Shown here: in pieces, positions 25,701 to 31,065 of the stretch | How the letters are laid out: the number at the start of each line of letters is the position of its first letter | Numbering within the stretch: position 1 is the first letter of the stretch | DNA from: Acestrorhynchus altus | Taxonomy: Eukaryota; Chordata; Actinopteri; Characiformes; Acestrorhynchidae | Assembly: GCA_034509495.1 (NCBI GenBank) | Contig: CM067507.1 | Span: 29,901,892 to 29,965,891 of the forward strand | DNA: 64,000 nt | Direction: 5' to 3' | The notes under the pieces: model-generated | Seen by the model: the letters and a program-made list of their open reading frames with translations, nothing else | Database searches by the model: none | Told to the model about the DNA's origin: nothing | Position numbers and translations under genes: made by a program

Positions 25701-27034
25701 AAATGGCTGAGCCAGTGGATCAAAGGCTGGCACTGTCAGCACTTAAACTGCACTGAGTTCCTATTTCGCTGTCATAGGGAGGACAGGGCTTGTTTTTGGC
25801 ATTGTCTGGAAAAACATCAGCACAGGCTGAGCTCAATAAGGGCAAGCTGAGGGAACGCTCAGTGCTTTTGATTACTTTCCTGCACACCAAAGAAAGATAG
25901 AAAGATGTTCACCAGTAGATATAGATATATCTTCTGATCATTCAGTACAGCAGGAAAGAACATTTGAAACAGTGTTTTATAATGCAAAACTGTATCAATT
26001 GTAGTCTCTTCCTGTGGGCCTTTCATTTGCTGTCTTTTTTAGAAAGTTCAGTGTGACTGGGAGCTGCATCATGCAGAACGACCCACCCAAAACATTGTCT
26101 TGCATTTCTTTCTGCTGCCTTCAATAATATAATTTATCACTGTTGCTGCATTAAAGAAATAATTAAAGTAGATCAAAGAAGGCTGACTTAATACTAAGGT
26201 TCCCCCACTGATAGTGGAAAGGGGATGCAAATTTCCAAGGCTTATAAATCTCTGACTCCTCAAACCTTGTCCCAGGAACACTGGCACAAGCTCCTCTAAG
26301 CAACTAAATAAAACAAGAAATACAGAAACTATACTAAGACTTATGCTTAAAATATCAATTAAGGTGTATCTTTAACTTTTGGAAATCAGGTCATCTTTTA
26401 CTCAATTTAATTAAGTTCACTGTTCAGAAATGTTGTGATGCTAAAGGGTTGCTATCTGTCAAAGCTGTTGTGTCTCATTAATTGACTAGCCACAGTGTCT
26501 AAAACGGCACTTTACACAAAGATAATTTCTATACCGTCCTAAATTATTACAAAACTAAACATGGTTTTGATCTTGTGTTTATAGATGTGAAGGGAAAAAG
26601 GGGTTTGCTGCAGGAAGCCGCATTCATGAATGCAGTCTTATTAGCCCACAGTAACCAGCCCAAAACATTTGGGAATATTTTGTCCATTTGTCTGTGTGAA
26701 CACCACATGACCAGCTCATCTGATTTAACATCATTAAGCATTGATTTACCAAACCAGTGTTGGACAGTAACTATATATAATATAGTGCTAATATTACTTG
26801 TTTTTATTCTAATTATAGTGTTTTCCTGAGTAAATAAACTCTGTGTGTAGTAAACGTAACTCATACAAGTGCTTACTCAGCATTTTACCTAATGTTTTGT
26901 TGTGTTTCTTTATTTCCTTCAGGGCCCACACATGCTTTAACCGTCTGGATTTGCCTCCATATCCTTCATACACCACACTGTATGAGAAACTACTGGTTGC
27001 TGTGGAGGAGACCAGCACTTTTGGTCTGGAGTAA
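1967..27034 (+). CDS. hecw1: HECW1-like HECT E3 ubiquitin ligase, 3' part (18 exons)
   Basis: Joined exons: 1967-2114, 6705-6814, 7555-7676, 9971-10156, 10750-10884, 11112-11217, 14180-14276, 15126-15209, 17124-17230, 18201-18315, 18428-18541, 19534-19686, 21694-21792, 22052-22181, 22280-22426, 22729-22843, 23623-23821, 26923-27034. All introns are GT-AG and all 17 junctions keep frame, giving 759 C-terminal residues. In window numbering: WW1 about 1-29, WW2 about 177-209 (second Trp replaced by Phe, as in this family), HECT about 424-759 with catalytic Cys727, the 33rd residue from the end as in human HECW1. NEDD4-family enzymes of this kind take ubiquitin from an E2 onto the Cys and pass it to substrates bound by the WW domains. 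The C2 domain and start lie upstream of the window. HECW1 is chosen over HECW2 from remembered sequence and the stk17a neighbour. A fish a/b duplicate cannot be assigned. Confidence 0.93.
2195..2500 (+). mobile_element. Tc1-like transposon fragment (N-terminal region)
   Basis: Begins with CAGTCATAACATTAGTACTG, a typical end of a fish Tc1-like family. It continues through decayed HTH coding sequence resembling DFDKGQIV, VGCSRYAV and QGHGRPRLIDA. Reading frames are broken and the catalytic region is absent. It lies 80 bases behind the WW1 exon. Confidence 0.65.
2640..2835 (+). mobile_element. Tc1-like 5' fragment
   Basis: Contains a degraded copy of the leader seen before fish Tc1 transposase genes (TTATTTAAACCTCAGACTTT, GATTGTTGAAGGGAGTAACA), then ATGGCGAGATCCAACAAGCT encoding the start MARSNKLS. 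It is cut off soon after. A second copy of this leader lies near 54260-54395. Confidence 0.65.
2880..4440. other. hecw1 intron, no feature seen
   Basis: AT-rich intron sequence. Short open frames at 3001-3210 on both strands show no recognisable similarity. Confidence 0.5.
4450..4500. repeat. (AC)25 microsatellite
   Basis: A pure AC run of about 50 bases. Confidence 0.98.
4555..4775. mobile_element. MITE family 2, copy a
   Basis: Inverted arms ATAAAGGTTCTGCAAAGGAT at the left and GGTAAGACCTTTATTTTAAA at the right. Internal GAACC/GGTTC words pair through most of the length, making a hairpin-like element. The same family recurs at 13064-13325. Confidence 0.65.
5385..6330 (+). mobile_element. 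LINE reverse transcriptase fragment (L2/jockey-like)
   Basis: Broken frames on the + strand read, in order: TPCLVPVPKKSSLSSFNDFR, AWVLDYLSDRPRFVQMG, VVCSTGAPQYFF, CHLQTFSDASRMD, VTKTKEMV-type sequence, KFLGVLLDSKLDWK, VYKKGVSRL and FLRKLRSLNVCSKMWAIFYQ. This is the order of a non-LTR reverse transcriptase from palm to thumb. The YADD-type motif is spoiled (FSDA) and there are several frameshifts, so it is dead. The 5' end is truncated at about 5385. Confidence 0.85.
6545..6595. repeat. (AT)n microsatellite
   Basis: An AT run of about 50 bases, 110 bases before exon 6705. Confidence 0.97.
6705..6814 (+). CDS. hecw1: hecw1 exon: linker after WW1
   Basis: Starts with the last base of a split Arg codon and encodes YQNVQRTMATEDDC, then a Ser/Thr/Asp-rich low-complexity stretch ending DSDLPPQPA. 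The first residues match the family; the acidic linker looks shorter than the Gly-rich human one and is poorly conserved. Splice sites are TGATCAG| and |GTACTG. The 4.6 kb intron before it carries LINE and Tc1 remains. Confidence 0.87.
7555..7676 (+). CDS. hecw1: hecw1 exon: inter-WW linker
   Basis: Encodes DLRRDGPSSPISSQKV, then a conserved segment with AVKFVTHPEFFTVLHANY. It closes in phase 0 at a GTAAGT donor. This linker is typical of HECW proteins and absent from most other NEDD4-family ligases, which is part of the evidence for HECW. Confidence 0.92.
7905..8570 (+). mobile_element. Tc1-like transposase remnant
   Basis: The longest open part, 8089-8400, encodes VIFSDETHLCLDGDDQRK, FVLWGSISCNARLPLMFITG and VLFQVDYVNLHIADV, then a stop. 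These correspond to the second half of a Tc1 DDE transposase. FSDE keeps the first visible catalytic Asp context, but the usual QQDN block is altered to QVDYVN. Flanking sequence on both sides is decayed and lacks a frame. It is inactive. Confidence 0.8.
8571..9970. other. hecw1 intron, no feature seen
   Basis: Intron sequence between the Tc1 remnant and the exon at 9971. No repeat or conserved coding segment was recognised. Confidence 0.5.
9971..10156 (+). CDS. hecw1: hecw1 exon: inter-WW segment and start of WW2
   Basis: A phase-0 exon of 62 codons. It encodes a basic, helical-looking segment (CLKHMVLKIRRDARNFERYQ) and ends with LPRGWEIKTDPQGK, the first strand of WW2 with its first Trp. 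The acceptor is TTCTCAG and the donor GTGGGA. Confidence 0.95.
10750..10884 (+). CDS. hecw1: hecw1 exon: end of WW2
   Basis: Forty-five codons in phase 0. SFFVDHNSRATTFIDPR completes WW2. The second signature Trp is Phe here (ATTF), which is normal for HECW proteins. The conserved PNHLTHRQHLQRLRSYSAGE segment follows. The donor GTGGGTAC runs into a CA-rich stretch. Confidence 0.95.
11112..11217 (+). CDS. hecw1: hecw1 exon: Ser/Arg-rich linker
   Basis: Encodes ASDVSRSRGASLMSRPG, then NSLVAAIRSQYQNDSVPL. It ends one base into an Ala codon (G|CT). This is the linker between WW2 and the pre-HECT region and matches the family through the SLVAAIRSQ block. Confidence 0.93.
11605..11685 (+). repeat. 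dispersed teleost repeat fragment
   Basis: TTTACATTTACATTTACATT, then GGCATTTAGCAGAAGCCCTT and ATCCAGAGCGACTTACAAAA, a word string found widely in fish genomes. The rest of 11690-13060 looks like unique intron. Confidence 0.65.
13064..13325. mobile_element. MITE family 2, copy b
   Basis: Arms ACTCTTAAAAAATAAAGTTG and CAACTTTATTTTTAGGG are inverted repeats. Pairing continues through GGCTCTTTGAGCGATGCCAT against GGCATTGCTCAAAGAGCC. The body is about 260 bases and non-coding. Confidence 0.8.
13396..13897 (+). mobile_element. MITE family 1, copy b
   Basis: Left end ATGGACAAAATTATTGGGAC; right end ACCAATATTTGGATATAGAG. It shares the internal blocks AACAACAAGAGCATTAGTGA and GCAATGGGTGCAACTTAAAG with copy a. 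This is the most complete copy. Confidence 0.85.
14180..14276 (+). CDS. hecw1: hecw1 exon: pre-HECT segment
   Basis: Encodes YNEKIVAFLRQPNILEML, then QERQPSLARNHTL, a strongly conserved HECW pre-HECT block. The split Arg codon AG|G continues in the next exon. The preceding intron (about 3 kb) contains two MITEs. Confidence 0.95.
14325..14500 (+). repeat. tRNA-derived SINE-like repeat
   Basis: GTAGTGGGTAACCAGCTTCC followed by a B-box-like GGGTTGATTTCCCC spacing and a tail with GCTCTGGATAAGAGCATAAG, a combination typical of fish tRNA-related SINEs. No poly-A tail or target duplication could be fixed. Confidence 0.5.
15126..15209 (+). CDS. hecw1: hecw1 exon: pre-HECT segment
   Basis: A short exon encoding EKIHYIRTEGSQGVEKLS then CDADVVMLL, ending two bases into a Ser codon. 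The acceptor is TCCTGCAG and the donor GTGTGT. Confidence 0.93.
15210..16550. other. hecw1 intron, no feature seen
   Basis: Unique-looking sequence. One short MITE family 1 end (ACAATGGACAAAATATTGAA) occurs at about 16471, just left of the full copy. Confidence 0.5.
16551..17022 (+). mobile_element. MITE family 1, copy c
   Basis: Left end ACAATAGACAAAAATATTGG; right end GGGTGTCAGTAAATGTTTTA then TACATATGGTGTA. It shares the internal GTAGCTGAATGCATTCAT block. It ends 101 bases before the exon at 17124. Confidence 0.83.
17124..17230 (+). CDS. hecw1: hecw1 exon: Ser/Pro-rich segment
   Basis: Encodes LFEEEIMSYIPTHPFHPG then LSFSPRCSPGSSPQSSP. It has several SP sites and is one residue shorter than the human stretch, as remembered. 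It begins 101 bases after a + strand MITE copy ending near 17022. Confidence 0.93.
17669..17710. repeat. (AC)n microsatellite
   Basis: An AC run of about 42 bases within an intron. Confidence 0.97.
18201..18315 (+). CDS. hecw1: hecw1 exon: pre-HECT helix
   Basis: Encodes LQRARAPAPYRRDFEAKL then RNFYRKLEAKGYGQGPGKI. The charged helix just before the HECT N-lobe is nearly invariant in the family. The Lys codon is split AA|G across a short 112-base intron. Confidence 0.95.
18428..18541 (+). CDS. hecw1: hecw1 exon: start of HECT domain
   Basis: Encodes LLIRREHLLEGTFNQVMA then YSRKELQRNKLYITFVGEE, the first strand and helix of the HECT N-lobe. The exon ends in GG of a split Gly codon at donor GTATGT. 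Confidence 0.96.
18674..18707. repeat. (CA)n microsatellite
   Basis: A CA run of about 34 bases, 130 bases after the exon ending at 18541. Confidence 0.97.
18733..19066 (-). mobile_element. MITE family 1, copy d (inverted)
   Basis: Reads in reverse complement to copies a-c: GCCAATAGAATAGGACCTCT at the left and ATTTTGTCCATATAGTT at the right. The end carrying GTGTCCACAAATATT is missing, so the copy is truncated on its left. Confidence 0.8.
19534..19686 (+). CDS. hecw1: hecw1 exon: HECT N-lobe
   Basis: Encodes LDYSGPSREFFFLLSQEL, NPYYGLFEYSANDTYTVQ and the AFVENHLEW end. GPSREFFFLL is a HECT signature. The donor GTATGC at 19687 is followed within 15 bases by a compound (TC)n(CA)n microsatellite of about 90 bases. 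Confidence 0.97.
19701..19790. repeat. compound (TC)n(CA)n microsatellite
   Basis: About 31 bases of TC, then TAC, then about 56 bases of CA, starting 14 bases after the donor at 19687. Confidence 0.97.
20746..21525 (-). mobile_element. internally deleted Tc1-like element
   Basis: The left end CAGTGCATCCAGAAAGTATT and the right part ending AATCCATTTTGGAATAAGGC are inverted counterparts. Between them, antisense transposase runs at 21170-21397: KHGGGSIMLWGCFSAAGTGR, KMTAAMYRAILDDNLLQSA, QDNDPKHTTK. The N-terminal half is absent on the right side, and a few residues are missing before QDNDPKHT. It retains both ends but cannot encode an enzyme. Confidence 0.87.
21694..21792 (+). CDS. hecw1: hecw1 exon: HECT N-lobe, E2-binding region
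   Basis: Encodes FRFSGRILGLALIHQYLL then DAFFTRPFYKALLR. The GRILGLALIH motif is typical of HECT domains. CTG then a TGAG look like a coding end with a stop, but the real splice is CT|GTGAGT, restoring Leu with the first base of the next exon. Confidence 0.97.
22052..22181 (+). CDS. hecw1: hecw1 exon: HECT N-lobe
   Basis: Encodes ATDLSDLEYLDEEFHQSLQW then NDITDILDLTFTVNEEVFGQ. It ends in phase 0 at a GTACTG donor. The following intron is only 98 bases. Confidence 0.97.
22280..22426 (+). CDS. hecw1: hecw1 exon: HECT N-lobe
   Basis: Forty-nine phase-0 codons encoding VTERELKSGGSNIQVTEKN, KKEYIERMAKWRVERGVV and QQTEALVRGFYE. Between introns of 98 and 302 bases, this is the most compact stretch of the gene. 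Confidence 0.97.
22729..22843 (+). CDS. hecw1: hecw1 exon: HECT hinge side of N-lobe
   Basis: Encodes VVDSRLVSVFDARELELVIA then GTAEIDLIDWRTNTEYRG. The ELELVIAG motif is a HECT signature. The exon ends one base into a Gly codon. Confidence 0.97.
23623..23821 (+). CDS. hecw1: hecw1 exon: HECT hinge and C-lobe
   Basis: Encodes FHDGHLVIRWFW-type sequence (here FHDGHIVIRWFWGAVE), NNEQRLRLLQFVTGTSSVP and GLRRFCIEKWGKITSLP. It contains the hinge to the C-lobe. Its length (199) and its split Gly and Arg codons fit the neighbouring exons. Confidence 0.97.
23990..24406. repeat. retroelement-like repeat with A tract
   Basis: An A-rich stretch (AACATGAGGACGTGAAACTA, GGCACAGGTGAGACCACTAA) ending in a run of about 22 A at 24385-24406. 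The word pattern recalls common fish dispersed repeats, but I cannot name the family. The remaining intron up to 26922 shows nothing else. Confidence 0.35.
24407..26922. other. last hecw1 intron, no feature seen
   Basis: No repeat or coding segment recognised. The antisense and sense frames at 26547-26864 overlap each other and look spurious. Confidence 0.5.
26923..27034 (+). CDS. hecw1: hecw1 last exon: catalytic Cys and stop
   Basis: Encodes AHTCFNRLDLPPYPSYTTLY then EKLLVAVEETSTFGLE and stop TAA at 27032-27034. The Cys codon at 26933-26935 sits in the HTCFNRLDLP motif and is the ubiquitin-thioester residue. The acidic FGLE ending is usual for NEDD4-family ligases. The 3.1 kb intron before it is the last in the gene. 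Confidence 0.98.
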
Positions 27035-28039
27035 AGAATTGAGCAGCCACTGACAGACTGTATTTTCTAAACGTACTGTAACTTAATTTTCAGTGACTCT
27101 ATCCTCAAAAGACTGCTATTTTTTACTGACATGCCTCTGAGGATTTATTATGAGAGTATGTGAAGTTTTATTTGAGATTAATTGGAATTGCATGAGTATA
27201 TTGTACATATTGTACTACTGTGGGGTTGGGAAAGGGACAAAAAAGATGTGTAGTTAAAACCTGCGTCCAGCCTACTGACTGTTCCCCTGCTACTGTTCAT
27301 CTGCTGTGCCATTCTTACTATTTTCCTGATATACTGTTATTGTGCATGGGGGACAAAGCCCACTTGACAAGAGCTTCACCAATGGCCTGCAGCCAAAGCC
27401 AGGCAAAACTTCATACTTAAAGTTTGCTCTTCTGTGGCTGTTGCGTTCAGATGATCATCAGTGGACAAATGTGGATATATTTCAAATTGTTTCATTTGGC
27501 TCACTGAAATTACAACAGGGGAAGTTTCGGTTTTAGTAGCTCATTATATAAGTGATATCCTCCTCAACGTGGTACACATACGATCACTGTGATCAGAGCT
27601 CAATGGATGATTGCCTTAAGTAGCAGAAGCAGGCAGGACAATGCGGTTTCATCAATTAGGCAACACCAAGTATTCTTGCCTGATTGAAAACACTAAAGAA
27701 GAGAAGTGATGAAGCACATCCTCCTGTCACAGTCTTCTGTAAGTAGGGAGTTTGCAGAAAGCCTGTTGAGCCAGGTGATGTAAGCGATTTTACTGTAGAC
27801 CCAGATTAGCAACTTAAATCACCCCACAATGCCAGAGCCTGTACTCTCAGCTCCAAAATACACACAAGGGAAGGCATGACATTGAGCTATGATTTGTCCC
27901 CACAATTCTGTGTCTAATGAGAATACCATGAGATAGCCAGATGTTTCTCAGAATGTCAACTTATTTTCCTGCTTGACATTGTCAGTCAGTGGCCAGAAGA
28001 TCATGGCATTGGCAAGGTCTTTCAGTCTTCCTGTTATTT

Positions 28040-28490
28040 TTTTCACATTTTATTATGTTGTGGCCTTGTGTTTCTAATTGCCCCATCAATCTGCATCCAA
28101 TAACCCATAATAAGAAATTGAACGCAGAACGTAAGGAATTTTTACAAATTGATTAAAAAGTATTCAGATTCTTTACTATGACACGTTGCATTTCTCCTTG
28201 TATTCTTTGAGCCGTTTCTGCACCTCCTGTGGTGGTCCTCCTATGACCACTGGGTTCTTGACCACCTTTCTTAACAAAGCCCTTCTCCCCCGAAAATCTG
28301 AGACCAGTGGGGCAGCCAAACTTCTTCCTTTTAAGAATTCTGGAGGCCACTGTGCTCTTGAGAACTTTCAGTGCAGTAGAATTTTCTTCAGCCTCCTGCA
28401 GATCTATTTGTCCACACAATCCTGTCTTTTAGCCCTGCAGGCAGTTCTTTCTGTGTATACAGACACAAAACATGTCCAATCAGTGCTTAT
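28040..28490 (-). mobile_element. deleted Tc1-like element, HTH part
   Basis: Antisense sequence encodes TVASRILKRKKFGCPTGLRF then EKGFVKKGGQEP, the paired/HTH DNA-binding part of a Tc1 transposase. The left side (28045-28185) resembles a Tc1 terminal region, with AAAAAGTATTCAGATTCTTT. The catalytic part is gone. Confidence 0.7.
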
Positions 28491-28499
28491 GTGAATATG

Positions 28500-28562
28500 A
28501 AATTCCTTAATTTCCCTGAAGGGACCCTGACAAGGGATCAATAAAGTTCTGTTCTATTCTAA
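28500..28562 (+). mobile_element. LINE 3' tail
   Basis: AATTTCCCTGAAGGGACCCT then GATCAATAAAGTTCTGTTCT and a short ATTCT repeat. The same tail occurs inverted at 39885, so this is the 3' end of a non-LTR element without its body. Confidence 0.55.
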
Positions 28563-29184
28563 ATTTTAGTTTTCCTTTTGTCATAAATTTGTAAACATCT
28601 CTAAATTTGTGTTTACATTGAACAAACTTTTATTTTAACACAAGGCTGCAAAATAAAGTGTGGAAACAGTGACAGGGTATGTGTATGTATATACACGCAC
28701 ACACAATCTCATATCTCGTGAGACAGCATTGTACATTTTTTACAGAATTATTTGAAGCAATATTCATTCCTGAGACATCTATATTAATATTAAACCCTGT
28801 AATTACTAAGAAATTTGAAGTATGACAATATACCCTGACACTAATCCAGCCTCTTATTTACCTGTAAGTATGTATGCCTATTGCAGATATTAATGTACTT
28901 ATTTTTGTACATCCTGTGTGTTTTATATGGTTTAACTGGAAAGCTACTGTAATGTGTTGATATTTCTTTATTGAAGTGATTCTTTTCTGTTCATTGATGC
29001 TGTTTGAATGCCTGACTGTGATGTTAATTATTATTTATATTCTGAATGATTTGTCAATGCCTTGTTTGTGTATTTGTATACACAGTAACGTTGTTGTTAT
29101 TTTGAAAGGGACCATTAATGGGGTACACAGGCATTGATAATGTTATACCTATTATTGCCTATGACAGTTTTTTTTTTCTCAACT

Positions 29185-29345
29185 CCGGTTCTGGGGCATG
29201 TCCCACACTGTGCAATGTCAGTAGTTTTTCTGCACCTGGATTGTATGATTAGTTAATGATCATGGCCTTCTTAAGCTGATTCAGGTGTTTTTGGAGCAAG
29301 AGAAACATGAAACTGTGCAGCTGGGCTACAGAACTGAAGTTAAAT
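29185..29345. mobile_element. MITE family 3 fragment
   Basis: CAACTCCGGTTCTGGGGCAT, then GCTGATTCAGGTGTTTTTGG. It resembles the element at 61918-62105 (GATTAGGG/TTCAGGTGT-type palindromic fish repeat), but is diverged. Confidence 0.45.
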
Positions 29346-30204
29346 CACTGATCTAATCTAATGCACTGAATGATTTCAAAATGTAAAGACACTAACATAT
29401 CCAAATTGTATTCCAGCCAGATCCTTATAAATGAACTTTCACCATTCAGCAGTACAGCGCTTGTCTATGCTTATTATGAGTTCACATTGATGTGTCCTTA
29501 GTTTTGTCTGACCCATTAGTAAATTTATAATGCTGTTCTTTCCACAGGTTCCACTCTATTCTGAATATATTTAGCTTTTATCACAGTTAAACAGAAATAC
29601 TGTTTAGGGTTGAATATGTTTAAAACAAGGAGATAAAACTAGTTTAAAGGGCACAACTGTTGATTTGCAATTCCAGCTATATTACTGCTATTTTTATGCT
29701 GATATTTGCCATACATTTTTTTTTAATTCCCAAAAGCTTGGTATCCAATATACACTGTATCCACTAACGTCATAATGTTTGCTTTTCTTCCTTTTGTATT
29801 CTTCAAGCTGTTCCAAATGATTGTCCAGTCCAGTCCAGATGACTTTCCCTTCTACACAGCCTATGCTCACACATGTGTACCTTAAAGCAACTATATATGC
29901 AGCCCCACAGATCCTCAAAATAAAGCTCCTAAATGAAGTAGAAAACATGGAGCATTCCCTGGACAGTCAAGACAGTCTCTCCAAAGCAGAACACATTCTT
30001 TTACACCCCCATCATTTCAGAAAGAACCAGTGAATGAGCTGGTGACCCACCCTATACTAATTTTAATATTATTATCAAAAGTAGCATCATGTCAGCTGTT
30101 ATACATTCAGTCAAGTGCCTGAATAAAGGCTGAAGCCTGGAGGACAGTAGTATGATGAACAGATTGCCTGTCATTAGCCTTCTGACCAGCAGGGGGCTAT
30201 AACT

Positions 30205-30375
30205 GCTGCACTTCCACCATCAACATGTGCATTTATTATTATTATTATTTTTATTATTATTTTTCATTGTTTTAAGAGCAAATTACGGCATATCTTAAAC
30301 CACGTTAAAGAATCAATTGGTTTAGGGGAAGTTTAAAAAACATCACTGTGCCTCACTTCCATCACCAACATTTGC

Positions 30376-30430
<55 letters not shown>

Positions 30431-30516
30431 AATAATAATTACTATTATCGTTATTAGCAACATTTAATTATTATTTATCTTGTTTTATTATTTTTTGTAT
30501 TATTAATATTATTATT

Positions 30517-30556
<40 letters not shown>

Positions 30557-30612
30557 TTTTTTAAGACCCAGACTAATTACGGCAGATCATAAACCTCGTT
30601 AAATCGTGAAAT
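30205..30612. repeat. imperfect tandem duplication with (ATT)n cores
   Basis: Two units share the order: CACTTCCA then TCACCAACAT-type sequence, GCATTTATTATT, an ATT tract, then AATTACGGCA, a TAAACC word and CGTTAAA. Unit 1 is about 30206-30318 and unit 2 about 30350-30606. Unit 2 is enlarged by a TTA tract (30377-30428) and a later AAT tract (30507-30556) that can pair with it. Confidence 0.75.
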
Positions 30613-30639
30613 GTCTTTCGGACCGCGTTTAAAAACATT

Positions 30640-30931
30640 GTATTAGTGTGAGTTGAAGTCTTGGCTCGGTGCCTGCGGGGAAACCCCGAGGAACCAGACC
30701 CCGCCCCTTTTGGCCGCTCGGCTTGTCAATCAAGGGCGTTACCAGGGTGACGGCGGTGCGCGCGCGGCGCCGGTTGGACGGAGGGGCGGCTGGAGAAACG
30801 GTCGCTTTTCAAAGCCGAGAAGGAGGAAGATGTCCGGCTCGGCTGTGTGCGGTGTGTGAAGCCTGGCCGAGGGACAGCTGTGCTCAGCGCGTGAGAGTCG
30901 TTCTGCTGTTCGTTACTTTAGAAGAAGCGTT
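30640..30931 (+). promoter_or_regulatory. stk17a: stk17a CpG-rich promoter and 5' UTR
   Basis: A sharp switch from AT-rich DNA to a CpG-dense stretch that continues past exon 1. No TATA box is evident. Visible candidate sites are a GC box CCCCGCCCC (30699-30707), a second GC box GGGGCGG (30783), TGTCAATCA (30724-30732, reverse complement TGATTGACA, Pbx/Meis-like), and GTTACCAGGGTGAC (30738-30751), which differs from the RFX X-box palindrome mainly at one base. The transcription start cannot be placed from sequence. Confidence 0.7.
30830..30859 (+). other. upstream ORF in stk17a leader
   Basis: A nine-codon ORF (MSGSAVCGV, stop TGA) 72 bases before the stk17a start. Its ATG has A at -3, a better context than the main ATG (G at -3, A at +4). 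It matters only if transcription starts upstream of 30830, which is not known. Confidence 0.45.
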
Positions 30932-31065
30932 ATGATTCCCGAGTGTCCGGCCAGGAGCCGAGCTCAGCCCAGCCGCTCTGCTTTACTCTGCGGACCAGCC
31001 TGCAGCATCCGGAGCGAACCCTTCTGCGACCTCTACAGCCTCATACCGGGCAAGGAGCTGGGCAG
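30932..31065 (+). CDS. stk17a: stk17a exon 1: start, N-terminal tail, P-loop start
   Basis: Starts MIPECPARSRAQ and ends GKELG plus a split Arg (AG|G). The ATG at 30932 is chosen because it opens the frame joined to the kinase and the MIP start matches remembered mammalian STK17A. The N-terminal tail is Cys- and Arg-rich and shorter than the Gly/Pro-rich human tail. The donor is GTACGG. Confidence 0.9.

Larger units (their letters stand above)
27035..29100 (+). other. hecw1: probable hecw1 3' UTR (end not fixed)
   Basis: AT-rich non-coding sequence directly after the stop. It has a Pumilio-type octamer TGTACATA at 27202-27209 and AATAAA at 28540-28545 and 28652-28657. The first AATAAA lies inside a LINE tail, so it may not be the native signal. 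Further AATAAA words at 29919 and 30122 leave the true end open. A deleted Tc1 copy (28040-28490) lies inside. Confidence 0.5.

Noticed and set aside
26547..26864. Pair of sense and antisense frames before the last hecw1 exon
   Set aside because: They mirror one another, have no family resemblance and lie in the intron; no splice sites join them to the gene.
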